Program-made: the position numbers and the translations under genes
DNA from: Helicobacter mustelae
GTDB taxonomy: Bacteria > Campylobacterota > Campylobacteria > Campylobacterales > Helicobacteraceae
Direction of reading: 5' to 3'
Length of the DNA: 64,000 bases
Assembly (NCBI RefSeq): GCF_900476215.1
Contig: NZ_LS483446.1
Coordinates: 806,001 to 870,000 of the forward strand
The notes under the pieces: model-generated
Seen by the model: the letters and a program-made list of their open reading frames with translations, nothing else
What the model was told of the DNA's origin: nothing
Databases searched by the model: none
In this document: positions 56,828 through 64,000 of the stretch, piece by piece
Layout: the number at the start of each line of letters is the position of its first letter
How positions within the stretch are numbered: the stretch's first letter is position 1

Positions 56828-58549
56828 TTAGAGCACAAAGCCCATGCTTTTTTCTCTATCAAAGCTAGAGCGCAATTCTTTTTGAATTTCTAGGATGAAG
56901 TCTTGGATTTCAAATAGGGGCTCTTTTTTGAGCGCGACGCCATAGGCAGTGTTTTTGACCACAAGGGCAATCTGTCCACCACTTAGATCATATTTTGCCA
57001 GGATCTTTGCTAGAGAGTCGGTGCTATGGGATAGGAATTTGGCGTTTTTGGGGAGATATTTCTGCCACAATAAAATGCGCTCATTTTCTGAGGGGAGTTT
57101 GAATTCTATTTTGTGATTAAATCGCCGTGAAAAGGCGTTGTCAATGGTCTCCAAAAGATTGGTGGTAGCAATCAAGATCCCTTCAAATTTCTCAATTTGT
57201 TCCAAAAAAATATTTTGCATTTGATTGTGCATTTTTTCTGCGCCACTGCGACTGCTGATGCGCACGCTCAAGAATTGATCAGCTTCATCCAAAAGCAAAA
57301 TGGGAGGATTTTTGGATTCTTTGGCAATCTCTTTGTAATTATCAAAGATCTTGCGCACATTCTTTTCTGATTCTCCCACATACATGGAGAGGACCTTGCT
57401 GCAATCTAGGATCAATACCTGTTTTTTTAGATTTTTAGCCATGCCAAGGGCGGTGAGTGTCTTGCCAGTGCCTGAGGGTCCATAAAAAATTATCTTGCAT
57501 TCTAGAATCTGTTTGTCTTTGATGCCCCAGTGCTTAAGGAGTTTAGCGACCTTTGGGCTTTGTTGCTCTAGGATGGTGCTTAGGGTTTGTCTGGTGGCCT
57601 GTGGCATCACAATCTCTTCTAGCGGCATTTTTGGCTCTAGGATTTCAAAAAATTGCTGCTCTTTTATGAGATTTTGCAGGGAGATTTTTTGGGGTTTTTT
57701 AAGGAGTTTGGGGCGAAGGATTTTTTGCAAAATATCCTCATGTAGATAGAAGGTCTTAGAGATCCCGCCAAAGGAATTATACATCTCCTCATAATCAAAG
57801 ATCTTGCGCTCAATGAGAGTACTTTTTTCATCAAAAAGCATGCGATTTTTGATGCGCTCATATTCATCATGGCTAATAAGATCAATCAAAGTATTCATAT
57901 CCCCTAGATTCTCACTCCCGCTAAAATACTCTTCTTTAAGCAGAGCAAAGAATAAAATCTCCTCTTTTGCATTGAGCTTATTTTCTTGGATGATTTGATG
58001 TGCTGGGATGGGGGTTTTGGTGAGCTTTAGACGTGCGAGAATTTTTTCTTCGATGGCTTTGAGATGATATTTCGTCCCAGAGGTGGGGAGGGTGTGTAGA
58101 CGCTTGTGACTTAGTTTTTGCAGCAATGAGATCCTGCAAAACTGATCTTTGAGATATTCGAAATGATCTTCATAGGGGGTGATTTCTGGTATTTCTGCTT
58201 CATTTTTGCTTTCTTCTAGTAGCTTGAAAAACGCTGGGGTGAGCGCAACCTCTGCATGCAGGATTTCTAGTAATGTGGGGAAACTTGAGGATTTGAATTC
58301 CTCTTCACTAATCCAGCCAAGCTCTAGGAGGTTTTTTACCTTTGACAGATAGGGCAAAAAATCTTCATATTTTGTGATCTCAAAGACATCTTTAAGCAAG
58401 CAAGAGACTTCAAAATCCTTATCATTGCTGAAATATTTCTGCAGCATAAAATGCAGGATTTTGGCCTCTTCTTCATCGCATTCAAGAAGCCTAAAGACCT
58501 TGGTTTGGTTCAAATTTTTGCTATGGAGGAATTCTAAGAGATTTTGCAT
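56828..58549 (-). CDS. AAA+ ATPase with long helical N-terminus
   Basis: 573 residues. The first 300 or so are helical, charged and unrecognised. The C-terminal AAA domain has Walker A GPSGTGKT near residue 360, Walker [11 protein letters not shown] near 420, sensor-like [10 protein letters not shown], and an [10 protein letters not shown] arginine-finger region; the layout resembles FtsH/SpoVK/CDC48-type ATPases without a protease or membrane part. The start codon lies inside the der 3' end (16 base overlap), so it is coupled to der. Substrate is unknown. Confidence 0.8.
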   Translation of the reverse strand: MQNLLEFLHSKNLNQTKVFRLLECDEEEAKILHFMLQKYFSNDKDFEVSCLLKDVFEITKYEDFLPYLSKVKNLLELGWISEEEFKSSSFPTLLEILHAEVALTPAFFKLLEESKNEAEIPEITPYEDHFEYLKDQFCRISLLQKLSHKRLHTLPTSGTKYHLKAIEEKILARLKLTKTPIPAHQIIQENKLNAKEEILFFALLKEEYFSGSENLGDMNTLIDLISHDEYERIKNRMLFDEKSTLIERKIFDYEEMYNSFGGISKTFYLHEDILQKILRPKLLKKPQKISLQNLIKEQQFFEILEPKMPLEEIVMPQATRQTLSTILEQQSPKVAKLLKHWGIKDKQILECKIIFYGPSGTGKTLTALGMAKNLKKQVLILDCSKVLSMYVGESEKNVRKIFDNYKEIAKESKNPPILLLDEADQFLSVRISSRSGAEKMHNQMQNIFLEQIEKFEGILIATTNLLETIDNAFSRRFNHKIEFKLPSENERILLWQKYLPKNAKFLSHSTDSLAKILAKYDLSGGQIALVVKNTAYGVALKKEPLFEIQDFILEIQKELRSSFDREKSMGFVL

Positions 58550-59934
58550 TCTTTTTCTCTCTCATCTTCTGTGGGGGATTTTTTGCTTCTTGGAGTGATG
58601 ATGATGGGCGTGCCTTCAAATTCAAAGCAATGGCGCAAATAATTAACCAAATAGCGCTTATAGCTAAAATGCAGGCTTTTTGGGCGATTCATTACTAGGG
58701 AGATTTGAGGTGGACAGGTATCATACTGCGTGGCATAATAGATGCGAATGATTTTACCATGATCGCTGGGTAGGGGATGTTTTTTGGTGGCCTCTAGGAT
58801 GGTGCTATTGAGTTGACTTGTGGGGATGCGGAAGCTGAAATTTTGATAGACCTGCAAGATTTTTTCTTTGAGCTCTTTTATATGGCGTTTATTCAGCGCA
58901 CTTACTGTGATGATGGGCGCATATTCTAAAAAGCGAAATTTTCTTCTTAGCTCTTCTATGATGCTTTTGTATTCAGCGATGCGAATATCCCATTTATTAA
59001 GCACGATGATGATGCCCAGAGTATATTTGTCCACAAGGGAGCTGATTTTTTCATCAAGATCTACAAATGCTGTGCTCACATCTAGCACAAGCAGGGCAAT
59101 ATCGCTTTTTTCTAGCATTTTACCTGTGCGATCTAGGGCAAATTTCTCAAGCCCCCTGATCTTACCCCTACGGCGCAACCCTGCAGTGTCTACAAATTCT
59201 AATTGATAATCCTTGTAGATGATGCCCTCATCCACGGGATCTAGAGTCGTGCCCTCGATTGGACTTACCACGCTGCGATCCTTGCCTACTAAGGCATTGA
59301 GCAAGGAGCTCTTCCCCACATTGACTCGCCCAATGATTCCAATCTTAATCTTTGGCAAAGAGGGCGTGTCTTTGGGTTCTTGGGGATGTGGGGCTGTGTT
59401 TTCTAGAAATTCTTCGATGCTTTCTTGCTCTTGGCTTTGAGGTGCTTTTAAATCTAGTACATAGATGATAGAAGAGATGAGATGAGAGATTCCACGATTG
59501 TGGCTTATGGAGATGAAAAAGCTATTTTTTGCCCCAAAATTATCAAAATCATAGGCGCACTGCTTTTCTTTGTCGTTGTCAATCTTATTGATGATTAAAA
59601 AGCATTTTTTTTGGATTTTCTCCAAGGCATAAAAGAGCCTTTTGTCTTCATCATCAGGTGGGAGTTTTCCATCCACCACATACAGGATCAAATCCGCCAT
59701 TTCAGCGGCTTGAAATGCAAATTTTTTGATGGAGGAAAAATATTGATTGTTCTTGTCGATTCCTCCGGTATCTAGGATCTGGAGTGGATGCCCTTCTAGC
59801 TGAATGGTTTTTTTGTTTACATCGCATGTGGTCCCTGAAACATCAGAGGTTATAGCTATTCTTTCTCTTGCCAAACGATTAAAAAGCGAGCTTTTTCCCA
59901 CATTAGGCTTGCCCAAAATTGCTATTTTTTTCAT
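58534..59934 (-). CDS. der: Ribosome-associated GTPase Der (EngA)
   Basis: 466 residues with two tandem GTPase domains, unique to Der, a 50S assembly factor. Domain 1: GKPNVGKSS at 8-16, DTGG, NKID. Domain 2: GRVNVGKSS near 203-211, [17 protein letters not shown]-terminal KH-like domain follows ([18 protein letters not shown]). The two G domains are separated by an acidic linker. It is divergent from the PQN-repeat gene. Confidence 0.97.
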   Translation of the reverse strand: MKKIAILGKPNVGKSSLFNRLARERIAITSDVSGTTCDVNKKTIQLEGHPLQILDTGGIDKNNQYFSSIKKFAFQAAEMADLILYVVDGKLPPDDEDKRLFYALEKIQKKCFLIINKIDNDKEKQCAYDFDNFGAKNSFFISISHNRGISHLISSIIYVLDLKAPQSQEQESIEEFLENTAPHPQEPKDTPSLPKIKIGIIGRVNVGKSSLLNALVGKDRSVVSPIEGTTLDPVDEGIIYKDYQLEFVDTAGLRRRGKIRGLEKFALDRTGKMLEKSDIALLVLDVSTAFVDLDEKISSLVDKYTLGIIIVLNKWDIRIAEYKSIIEELRRKFRFLEYAPIITVSALNKRHIKELKEKILQVYQNFSFRIPTSQLNSTILEATKKHPLPSDHGKIIRIYYATQYDTCPPQISLVMNRPKSLHFSYKRYLVNYLRHCFEFEGTPIIITPRSKKSPTEDEREKECKIS

Positions 59935-59966
59935 AATTTTTCATTGCTCTTTAATAGATTTTCTTT

Positions 59967-59972
59967 TATAAT
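59967..59972 (+). promoter_or_regulatory. -10 box for the PQN-repeat gene
   Basis: TATAAT 45 bases before the GTG start at 60018, in the short divergent region with der. Confidence 0.5.
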
Positions 59973-60017
59973 TAGCCGATATGAAATCATAACATAAAAA
60001 AGTTTTGGGAGTTAGGA

Positions 60018-61757
60018 GTGAGAGTAAGAAAGTTTTTTGCTTGTTATACATGTTTGTTGGCTTTGGTCTATGGCGCACCCGAGACTCTGGATAAGGAAGC
60101 GCCAAAGGAGGTGGAGCATGTGGAAAATACAATCCTGTCTGCACAAAATCCTGCCACCAAAGACAATAAGGTTCAAAATCCTAGTCAGCCCCAAGATCCA
60201 CAAAATTCCCAACCTACTTCAGATGGCCAAAATTCTCCCCAAAATTCCCAGCAAGATTACAACCCTCAGAATGCCCAGCAATTCCAGCAAAATGGCCAAA
60301 ATCCACAAAATCCCAACCAGCCTCAAAATCCCGCTTACGATGGACAAAATAACCAAAATCCTAGTCAGCCCCAAGATCCACAAGATCCCCAGGATCCTCG
60401 TATGCAAAGATTGCCCACTACTGAGGATTTCTTGCGCGCCCATCAAGAAGAGGAAGCAAGAAGAGCCAGGGAAAATAGCCAAAATTCTCCCCAAGATTAC
60501 AACCCTCAGAATGCCCAGCAATTCCAGCAAAATGGCCAAAATCCACAAAATCCCAACCAACCTCAAAATCCCGCTCAGTTCCATCCAGAAAATCCCAACT
60601 ACCCAGAAGATCCAAATTATCAACCCCAAGACCCCAACTACCATCCTCAAAATCCCGCCTATGATGGGCAAAATTACCAAAATGATGACCAATTTCAAAA
60701 TAATCCACAAAACCCCAACCAGCCCCAAGATCCCGCTCAGCTCCAACAAAATGCCCAACCTCAAAATAAAGAGCAGCCTCAGCCCAAAGAAGAGGAGCCT
60801 GCATTTGATCCCAAGGATTTAGAAGCTGTGCCAGAGGCTCAGGGCCAGGATATCCAAAGCCAGGAGGAATTGATTGCCAAAAAGACCAAGCAGGTTGAAG
60901 GAATGCATCGCGATTCAGGATTCAACTTATCTCAAGTACCAGATGCCAAGGGTGGGCAGACGGACTTCCGTCCCATCAATGGCTCTGCATTGCAGAGAGA
61001 TAGTGAGCAGCCCATCATCGATAAAGAAAATGAGCTAAGAGGCATCCTACCTCCCAAAAAACAAGAACAGCCCCAAGATCCAAACCAACCCAAAGACCCC
61101 AACCAACCCAAAGAAGAGGAGCATGAGGCCAAGGATAAGGCAGAGGGTCAGGATCCAAAGAATCAAAAAGAATCAGAACAAAAAGAAAACAAAGAAGAGC
61201 AAGGCAGTGCAGACAAAAAGGATCAAAATCCACCGCCATCCATGGATCTCCAGACCCTCCTAGAAGAAAAACCCGCCAAAAAGGTGGTTTTCTCTCAAGA
61301 AGAGGTGTATGCATTAGATAATTCAGATTTTGCCCTGGTGCAGCGCAAGGGAAGCTACATCCTCAAGATCCTCTCTGCAGAATTGGAAAATTTTGTTTAT
61401 GGGCAGGGCTATGATACCCCCGACCAGGTACAAACCTTTAGTGTCAATAATAATTACACACAGATTTTCAACAAAAATGGCAAGATCAAAGAATATCGCT
61501 TCTACCAAAAAAAGGACAAGCAGCGCCCCTTTATCAATCAGGTAAAATATCCGCTAGAAAAAATGGATCTAGATCTCTATAAAATCATCATCAAAAATCC
61601 CCCATCATCCTTTGACCCTACGGGCTGCAGGGTGACACGCACTAAAGAATTGAGAGCCAATCTCATCACCAATCAAGAGGTGATTATGAATTTGAATATC
61701 AAAAGAGAGCTGCGCAATGTGCCAAACTACAAATTATTTCTGCAGTGCCCTAGATAA
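60018..61757 (+). CDS. Exported Pro/Gln/Asn-rich repeat protein
   Basis: 579 residues. A signal peptide (RVRKFFACYTCLLALVYG) is followed by a low-complexity region, about residues 48-250, built from QNPxN/QPQDP-type units such as NPQNPNQPQNPA, then an acidic Lys/Glu/Gln-rich part with further QPKDPNQ units (about 250-410), and a compact non-repetitive C-terminal domain of about 165 residues with cysteines near its end. The repeat reads as an extended, flexible spacer. The C-terminal domain could be the working part; it is not recognised. The start is a GTG with GGGAG (60008-60012) upstream. Exact DNA duplications inside the gene show recent repeat change. Confidence 0.85.
   Translation: MRVRKFFACYTCLLALVYGAPETLDKEAPKEVEHVENTILSAQNPATKDNKVQNPSQPQDPQNSQPTSDGQNSPQNSQQDYNPQNAQQFQQNGQNPQNPNQPQNPAYDGQNNQNPSQPQDPQDPQDPRMQRLPTTEDFLRAHQEEEARRARENSQNSPQDYNPQNAQQFQQNGQNPQNPNQPQNPAQFHPENPNYPEDPNYQPQDPNYHPQNPAYDGQNYQNDDQFQNNPQNPNQPQDPAQLQQNAQPQNKEQPQPKEEEPAFDPKDLEAVPEAQGQDIQSQEELIAKKTKQVEGMHRDSGFNLSQVPDAKGGQTDFRPINGSALQRDSEQPIIDKENELRGILPPKKQEQPQDPNQPKDPNQPKEEEHEAKDKAEGQDPKNQKESEQKENKEEQGSADKKDQNPPPSMDLQTLLEEKPAKKVVFSQEEVYALDNSDFALVQRKGSYILKILSAELENFVYGQGYDTPDQVQTFSVNNNYTQIFNKNGKIKEYRFYQKKDKQRPFINQVKYPLEKMDLDLYKIIIKNPPSSFDPTGCRVTRTKELRANLITNQEVIMNLNIKRELRNVPNYKLFLQCPR
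60174..60575 (+). repeat. Intragenic DNA duplications in the PQN gene
   Basis: 60255-60335 and 60495-60575 are 81 bases each with one mismatch (period 240, in frame). 60174-60203 and 60354-60383 are 30 bases and identical (period 180, in frame). Both encode Pro/Gln/Asn units. They permit length change by slippage or recombination without a frameshift. Confidence 0.9.
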
Positions 61758-61846
61758 TGGATGGGTGCAAATTTTGCATGCCTTCTTGCTGCTAGGATTT
61801 CTAAAATAAAAGCACAAGATGTGCCAAAAGCATCAAATAAAAAAGA

Positions 61847-62011
61847 GTGAGGGAGTCATCCTATTTTTGCAAGAATTCGGAGTATTTGAAGGAAGAAGGC
61901 CCTGCTGTTTTGGTGGGATTCCCTGGGCTGCTTTATAGAAGTGGCAAGGAGCATGTCTCTATTTATCTCTATGGGTGTGAGCTTAGGTATGCAGAGGGGG
62001 AGGAGCAGTGA
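61847..62011 (+). CDS. Possible 54-residue ORF, unrecognised
   Basis: A GTG-started frame whose middle, AVLVGFPGLLYRSGKEHVS, and tail, YGCELRYAEGEEQ, look like a folded protein rather than chance. GAGG overlaps the start, so initiation is doubtful. It may be the 3' part of a decayed gene. Its TGA overlaps the ATG of a second tiny frame (62011-62103), the arrangement of a coupled pair. Confidence 0.35.
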   Translation: MRESSYFCKNSEYLKEEGPAVLVGFPGLLYRSGKEHVSIYLYGCELRYAEGEEQ

Positions 62012-62103
62012 TGAATAGCAGGGTGCTAGAGGGCATGGAGCTGGATTTTCTTAGGAGCTTAGATCTGACTAATTTTTTTGAGTTGATAGGATTTTTTGCT
62101 TGA
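62011..62103 (+). CDS. Possible 30-residue ORF, unrecognised
   Basis: ATG overlapping the previous stop (TGATG), with GGAGGAGCAG (62000-62009) just upstream, which is a good ribosome binding site. The product is hydrophobic at the end (NFFELIGFFA). It may be the start of a truncated gene. No family recognised. Confidence 0.25.
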   Translation: MNSRVLEGMELDFLRSLDLTNFFELIGFFA

Positions 62104-62293
62104 GATTTTGACCTTATGAAGGAGGCTCACTCCGCAGGGATGGAGTTTGACAAAAATTTATCAAAAACACCATCCAAAAAATGCTACATATTGCAAACCA
62201 AGCTCTCCTGTCTCTATTAGAATTCCCAAAAATAAAAATGCTAAAAACTCACAAAATCCTACAAAGAAAGCCTCTTGTCAAATGCCAGGAATT

Positions 62294-63205
62294 TCATCCA
62301 AAATGAAAGGCGCGCATTTTTGCACTTCTGGAGCGAGGATTTCTCTTTATTTCTTCTTGGCTTGGGATGATGGGCTTTTTGGTGAGAAGCACTCCTTTTT
62401 GGTGGTGGTTGCCGCAGGTGCATTTTAGCGCCTCAAGTGGGCAGATACAGCTCTTTGTATAAGATTTTAGGGCCTGTTTGAGGATGCGATCTTCTAGGGA
62501 GTGGAAGGTGATGACACAGAGCCTGGCATCTTTTAGCTTTTGTGCGTGCAAAAGAAGCCTTTCTAGCTCCTCTAATTCACCATTGACCTCGATGCGTAGG
62601 GCCTGATAGACTAGGGGTAGGATTTTTGGATTGCGAAAATGTGCCTTCAAAAATGCATTGAATGTTTTTGGATCTCCAAAGTCTGTGCGTGTGCGCTCTT
62701 GAGAGAGGAGTTGAGCGAGTTTTTTACTTTCTCTAAGCTCTCCATATTCACGAAAAACACGCTCCAATGCAAAGGCAGAATAATGATTAAGGATTGTTTT
62801 TGCACTGATATGCGCATCATTATCCATGCGCATATCCAGCACTTCACTCTCAAAGCCAAAGCCTTTTTTGGGAGTATCAAGCTGATAGGAACTCACACCA
62901 ATATCTGCTAGGACTCCTTTGATTTCCCTGCCATATTGCGCGATGAGTGGCTCTATTTGCTCTCCAAATCCACTAGCAACACAGCAAAAACGCTCCTTAA
63001 AGGGAGATAGGAGTTTTGTGGCATAGGCTCTGGCGTCTTTGTCCTTGTCAATGCCAATGATGCGGATGCTTTGGTTTTGCTCAAGCAAGGCTTTGGAATG
63101 TCCGCCAAATCCAAGCGTACAATCAATGATAATTCCCTCTTTTATGTCTTTGAAAATGTCTAAAACCTCATGGAGCAAAACAGGAATATGTGGGGAGGTG
63201 TGCAA
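62294..63205 (-). CDS. rsmH: 16S rRNA (cytosine1402-N4)-methyltransferase
   Basis: 303 residues, SAM-dependent enzyme (MraW) that methylates C1402 in the decoding centre. Marks: HIPVLLHEVLDIF at the N-terminus, DCTLGFGGHSKALL (SAM motif I), GIDKDKDA, GVLADIGVSSYQLD, GFGFESEVLDMRMD and the C-terminal VITFHSLEDRILKQ. In many bacteria it heads the dcw cluster; here it lies alone next to rnpB. Confidence 0.96.
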   Translation of the reverse strand: MHTSPHIPVLLHEVLDIFKDIKEGIIIDCTLGFGGHSKALLEQNQSIRIIGIDKDKDARAYATKLLSPFKERFCCVASGFGEQIEPLIAQYGREIKGVLADIGVSSYQLDTPKKGFGFESEVLDMRMDNDAHISAKTILNHYSAFALERVFREYGELRESKKLAQLLSQERTRTDFGDPKTFNAFLKAHFRNPKILPLVYQALRIEVNGELEELERLLLHAQKLKDARLCVITFHSLEDRILKQALKSYTKSCICPLEALKCTCGNHHQKGVLLTKKPIIPSQEEIKRNPRSRSAKMRAFHFG

Positions 63206-63229
63206 AATCTGCCTTGTAAGGAGAGAATT

Positions 63230-63546
63230 TGGTATAGCGATAAGCCGAGTTCTGTCATTGAGTGATTATTTATCTAGGCGCGGTTTTACAACGACGCTCA
63301 AGCAAAGAGTTTTGAAGAATGAGACACTAACCATACTCTTTTTGCTACGGATTGGGTTTACACGGACGGAGAGAATTGCTTCAATCCCGGTGGGCTCTTA
63401 CCCCACCTTTTCACCCTTACTATAAAAAATAGCGGTTCTTTTCTGTTGCACTTTCCCTTAGCTTACGCTAGCCATTTGTTAAATGGAATCCTGTCTCTGT
63501 AGCTCGGACTTTCCTCTCAGAATCTGAGCAATCACCTGCTATACCA
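63230..63546 (-). ncRNA. rnpB: RNase P RNA
   Basis: The minus strand contains the class A hallmark elements: GAGGAAAGTCCGAGCTAC near the 5' end with ACAGAGACAGG after it, and AGAACTCGGCTTAT near the 3' end. P1 is formed by TGGTATAGC at the 5' end (63546-63538) and GCTATACCA at the 3' end (63238-63230). Length of about 317 bases is reasonable. It is the catalytic RNA that matures tRNA 5' ends. Confidence 0.93.
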
Positions 63547-63554
63547 GGAGCGCC

Positions 63555-63564
63555 ATTATAGCAA
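63555..63564 (-). promoter_or_regulatory. Extended -10 promoter of rnpB
   Basis: On the minus strand TTGCTATAAT ends nine bases before the proposed 5' end of rnpB, the right place for its start point. Confidence 0.65.
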
Positions 63565-63581
63565 AATATAGTGCTTTGTGT

Positions 63582-63587
63582 TATAAT
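63582..63587 (+). promoter_or_regulatory. -10 box of the MarR-family gene
   Basis: TATAAT 33 bases upstream of the ATG at 63621, 17 bases from the divergent rnpB -10. The two start regions overlap. Confidence 0.6.
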
Positions 63588-63620
63588 CTTTTTTTGAAAT
63601 TTCACAAGGGAAAAAATGGC

Positions 63621-64000
63621 ATGGAGCAGAGTCACACACAAGAATCCATCGCGGTTCTAGAGAACAATGACATCATCAAAAAAATCTTTGCAATCGAAAA
63701 AAAAGTGCGCGCAATTATTGTGGAGAGTTTGCGGCAGTTTGACATTGGATTTGAGCAGGCCAAACTGCTCATGATCCTAGAGGCTCACGAGCAAAAAAGC
63801 AAAGAGGCTATTCATGCAAAGAGGATTGCTGAGATTCTCTGCAAAGACAAGACCACAATCTCGCGCGCGATTCAGGTTTTGGAGGGCAAGGGCTTAATCC
63901 TTTGTCAAAAAGGCAGTGGTGATAAAAGAGCCATTGAAATCTCGCTTACAAAGGAGGGGAAGAGATTGGTTGGCATCGTTTATAATGTCAAAATTCATCA
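63621..64000 (+). CDS. MarR-family transcriptional regulator, 5' part
   Basis: 126 codons before the right edge; the end is missing. The winged-helix pattern is clear: FEQAKLLMILEAHEQ, then AKRIAEILCKDKTTISRAI as the recognition helix region, LEGKGLILCQKGSGDKRAIEISLTKEGK as the wing with the conserved D-x-R. It should be a dimeric DNA-binding repressor or activator; ligand and targets are unknown. AAGGG (63606-63610) precedes the ATG. It is divergent from rnpB. Confidence 0.87.
   Translation, partial: MEQSHTQESIAVLENNDIIKKIFAIEKKVRAIIVESLRQFDIGFEQAKLLMILEAHEQKSKEAIHAKRIAEILCKDKTTISRAIQVLEGKGLILCQKGSGDKRAIEISLTKEGKRLVGIVYNVKIH

Larger units (their letters stand above)
61758..62293 (+). other. 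Intergenic region between PQN gene and rsmH
   Basis: 536 bases. Apart from the two tiny plus-strand frames at 61847-62103 I see no gene. On the minus strand just after rsmH, a short frame (about 62135-62275) encodes a hydrophobic stretch (FLAFLFLGILI) but has stops near its start and no clear initiation, so it may be a decayed membrane-protein gene. Confidence 0.4.

Noticed and set aside
60037-60822. 261-codon alternative frame in the PQN gene
   Set aside because: The second long frame (Lys/Ile/Pro-rich) follows from the repeat DNA; only the 60018 frame has a signal peptide and a non-repetitive C-terminal domain.
63039-63425. 128-codon plus-strand frame near rsmH
   Set aside because: It is antisense to rsmH and to RNase P RNA.

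Overview
The window is a chromosomal segment of a Helicobacter (Campylobacterota), probably a gastric species other than H. pylori. Several blocks keep the H. pylori gene order: rplI-hslV-hslU-era-csd6, the radical SAM gene-topA-flaB-motility accessory block, TerC-corA-pgk-gapA, and ndk-YceD-rpmF-plsX-fabH. A sigma54-type flagellin promoter, XerH, CorA, Mqo and a recognisable cholesterol alpha-glucosyltransferase agree with this. G+C looks moderate, higher than is usual in H. pylori. H. mustelae is one candidate, but the species cannot be fixed from this sequence alone.

Layout. 1-8.5 kb: 3' part of a CiaB-like metalloprotease-type gene, a small haem c protein, Mrp, a PIN-PhoH ATPase, a YgjP-type peptidase, L9, the HslUV protease and Era. 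8.5-12 kb: the cell-shape peptidase gene csd6, then an accessory insert of three ORFs: an unknown protein, a small HEPN-type protein and a KAP-type P-loop NTPase. 12-19 kb: radical SAM enzyme, TopA, FlaB under a sigma54 promoter, and a DUF115 motility protein. 19-26 kb: envelope and metal uptake genes (NlpC/P60 lipoprotein, ZnuA, ZnuC with an odd N-terminus, Mqo set between transporter genes, ZnuB, a tiny membrane protein, an outer-membrane barrel). 26-29.5 kb: XerH, type II DAHP synthase, GatC behind a duplicated promoter, and a PAP2 phosphatase. 29.5-36.6 kb: an accessory cassette. A type IIG restriction-modification protein and a cholesterol glucosyltransferase lie between two direct ~440 bp non-coding repeats. 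36.6-44.4 kb: TerC, CorA, Pgk, GapA, HU, tRNA-Arg, Ndk and the fatty-acid/phospholipid start genes. 44.6-53 kb: PurD, RDD protein, LptD, PNPase, the ATP synthase c subunit, two tRNA-Leu and AspB. 53-60 kb, minus strand: an MnmC-like methyltransferase, GuaB, GatA, an AAA+ ATPase and Der. 60-64 kb: an exported Pro/Gln/Asn repeat protein, very small ORFs, RsmH, RNase P RNA, and the 5' part of a MarR regulator.

Most genes are tightly packed, with ATGA or TAATG overlaps that imply translational coupling. The parts not explained by housekeeping are the HEPN-KAP insert (candidate anti-phage or toxin system), the repeat-flanked RM/glycosyltransferase cassette, the PQN repeat protein, the tandemly duplicated gatC promoter, a G10 tract just upstream of tRNA-Leu, and a small decayed aroF fragment on the far side of xerH. 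No intact insertion sequence, prophage or CRISPR array was seen.
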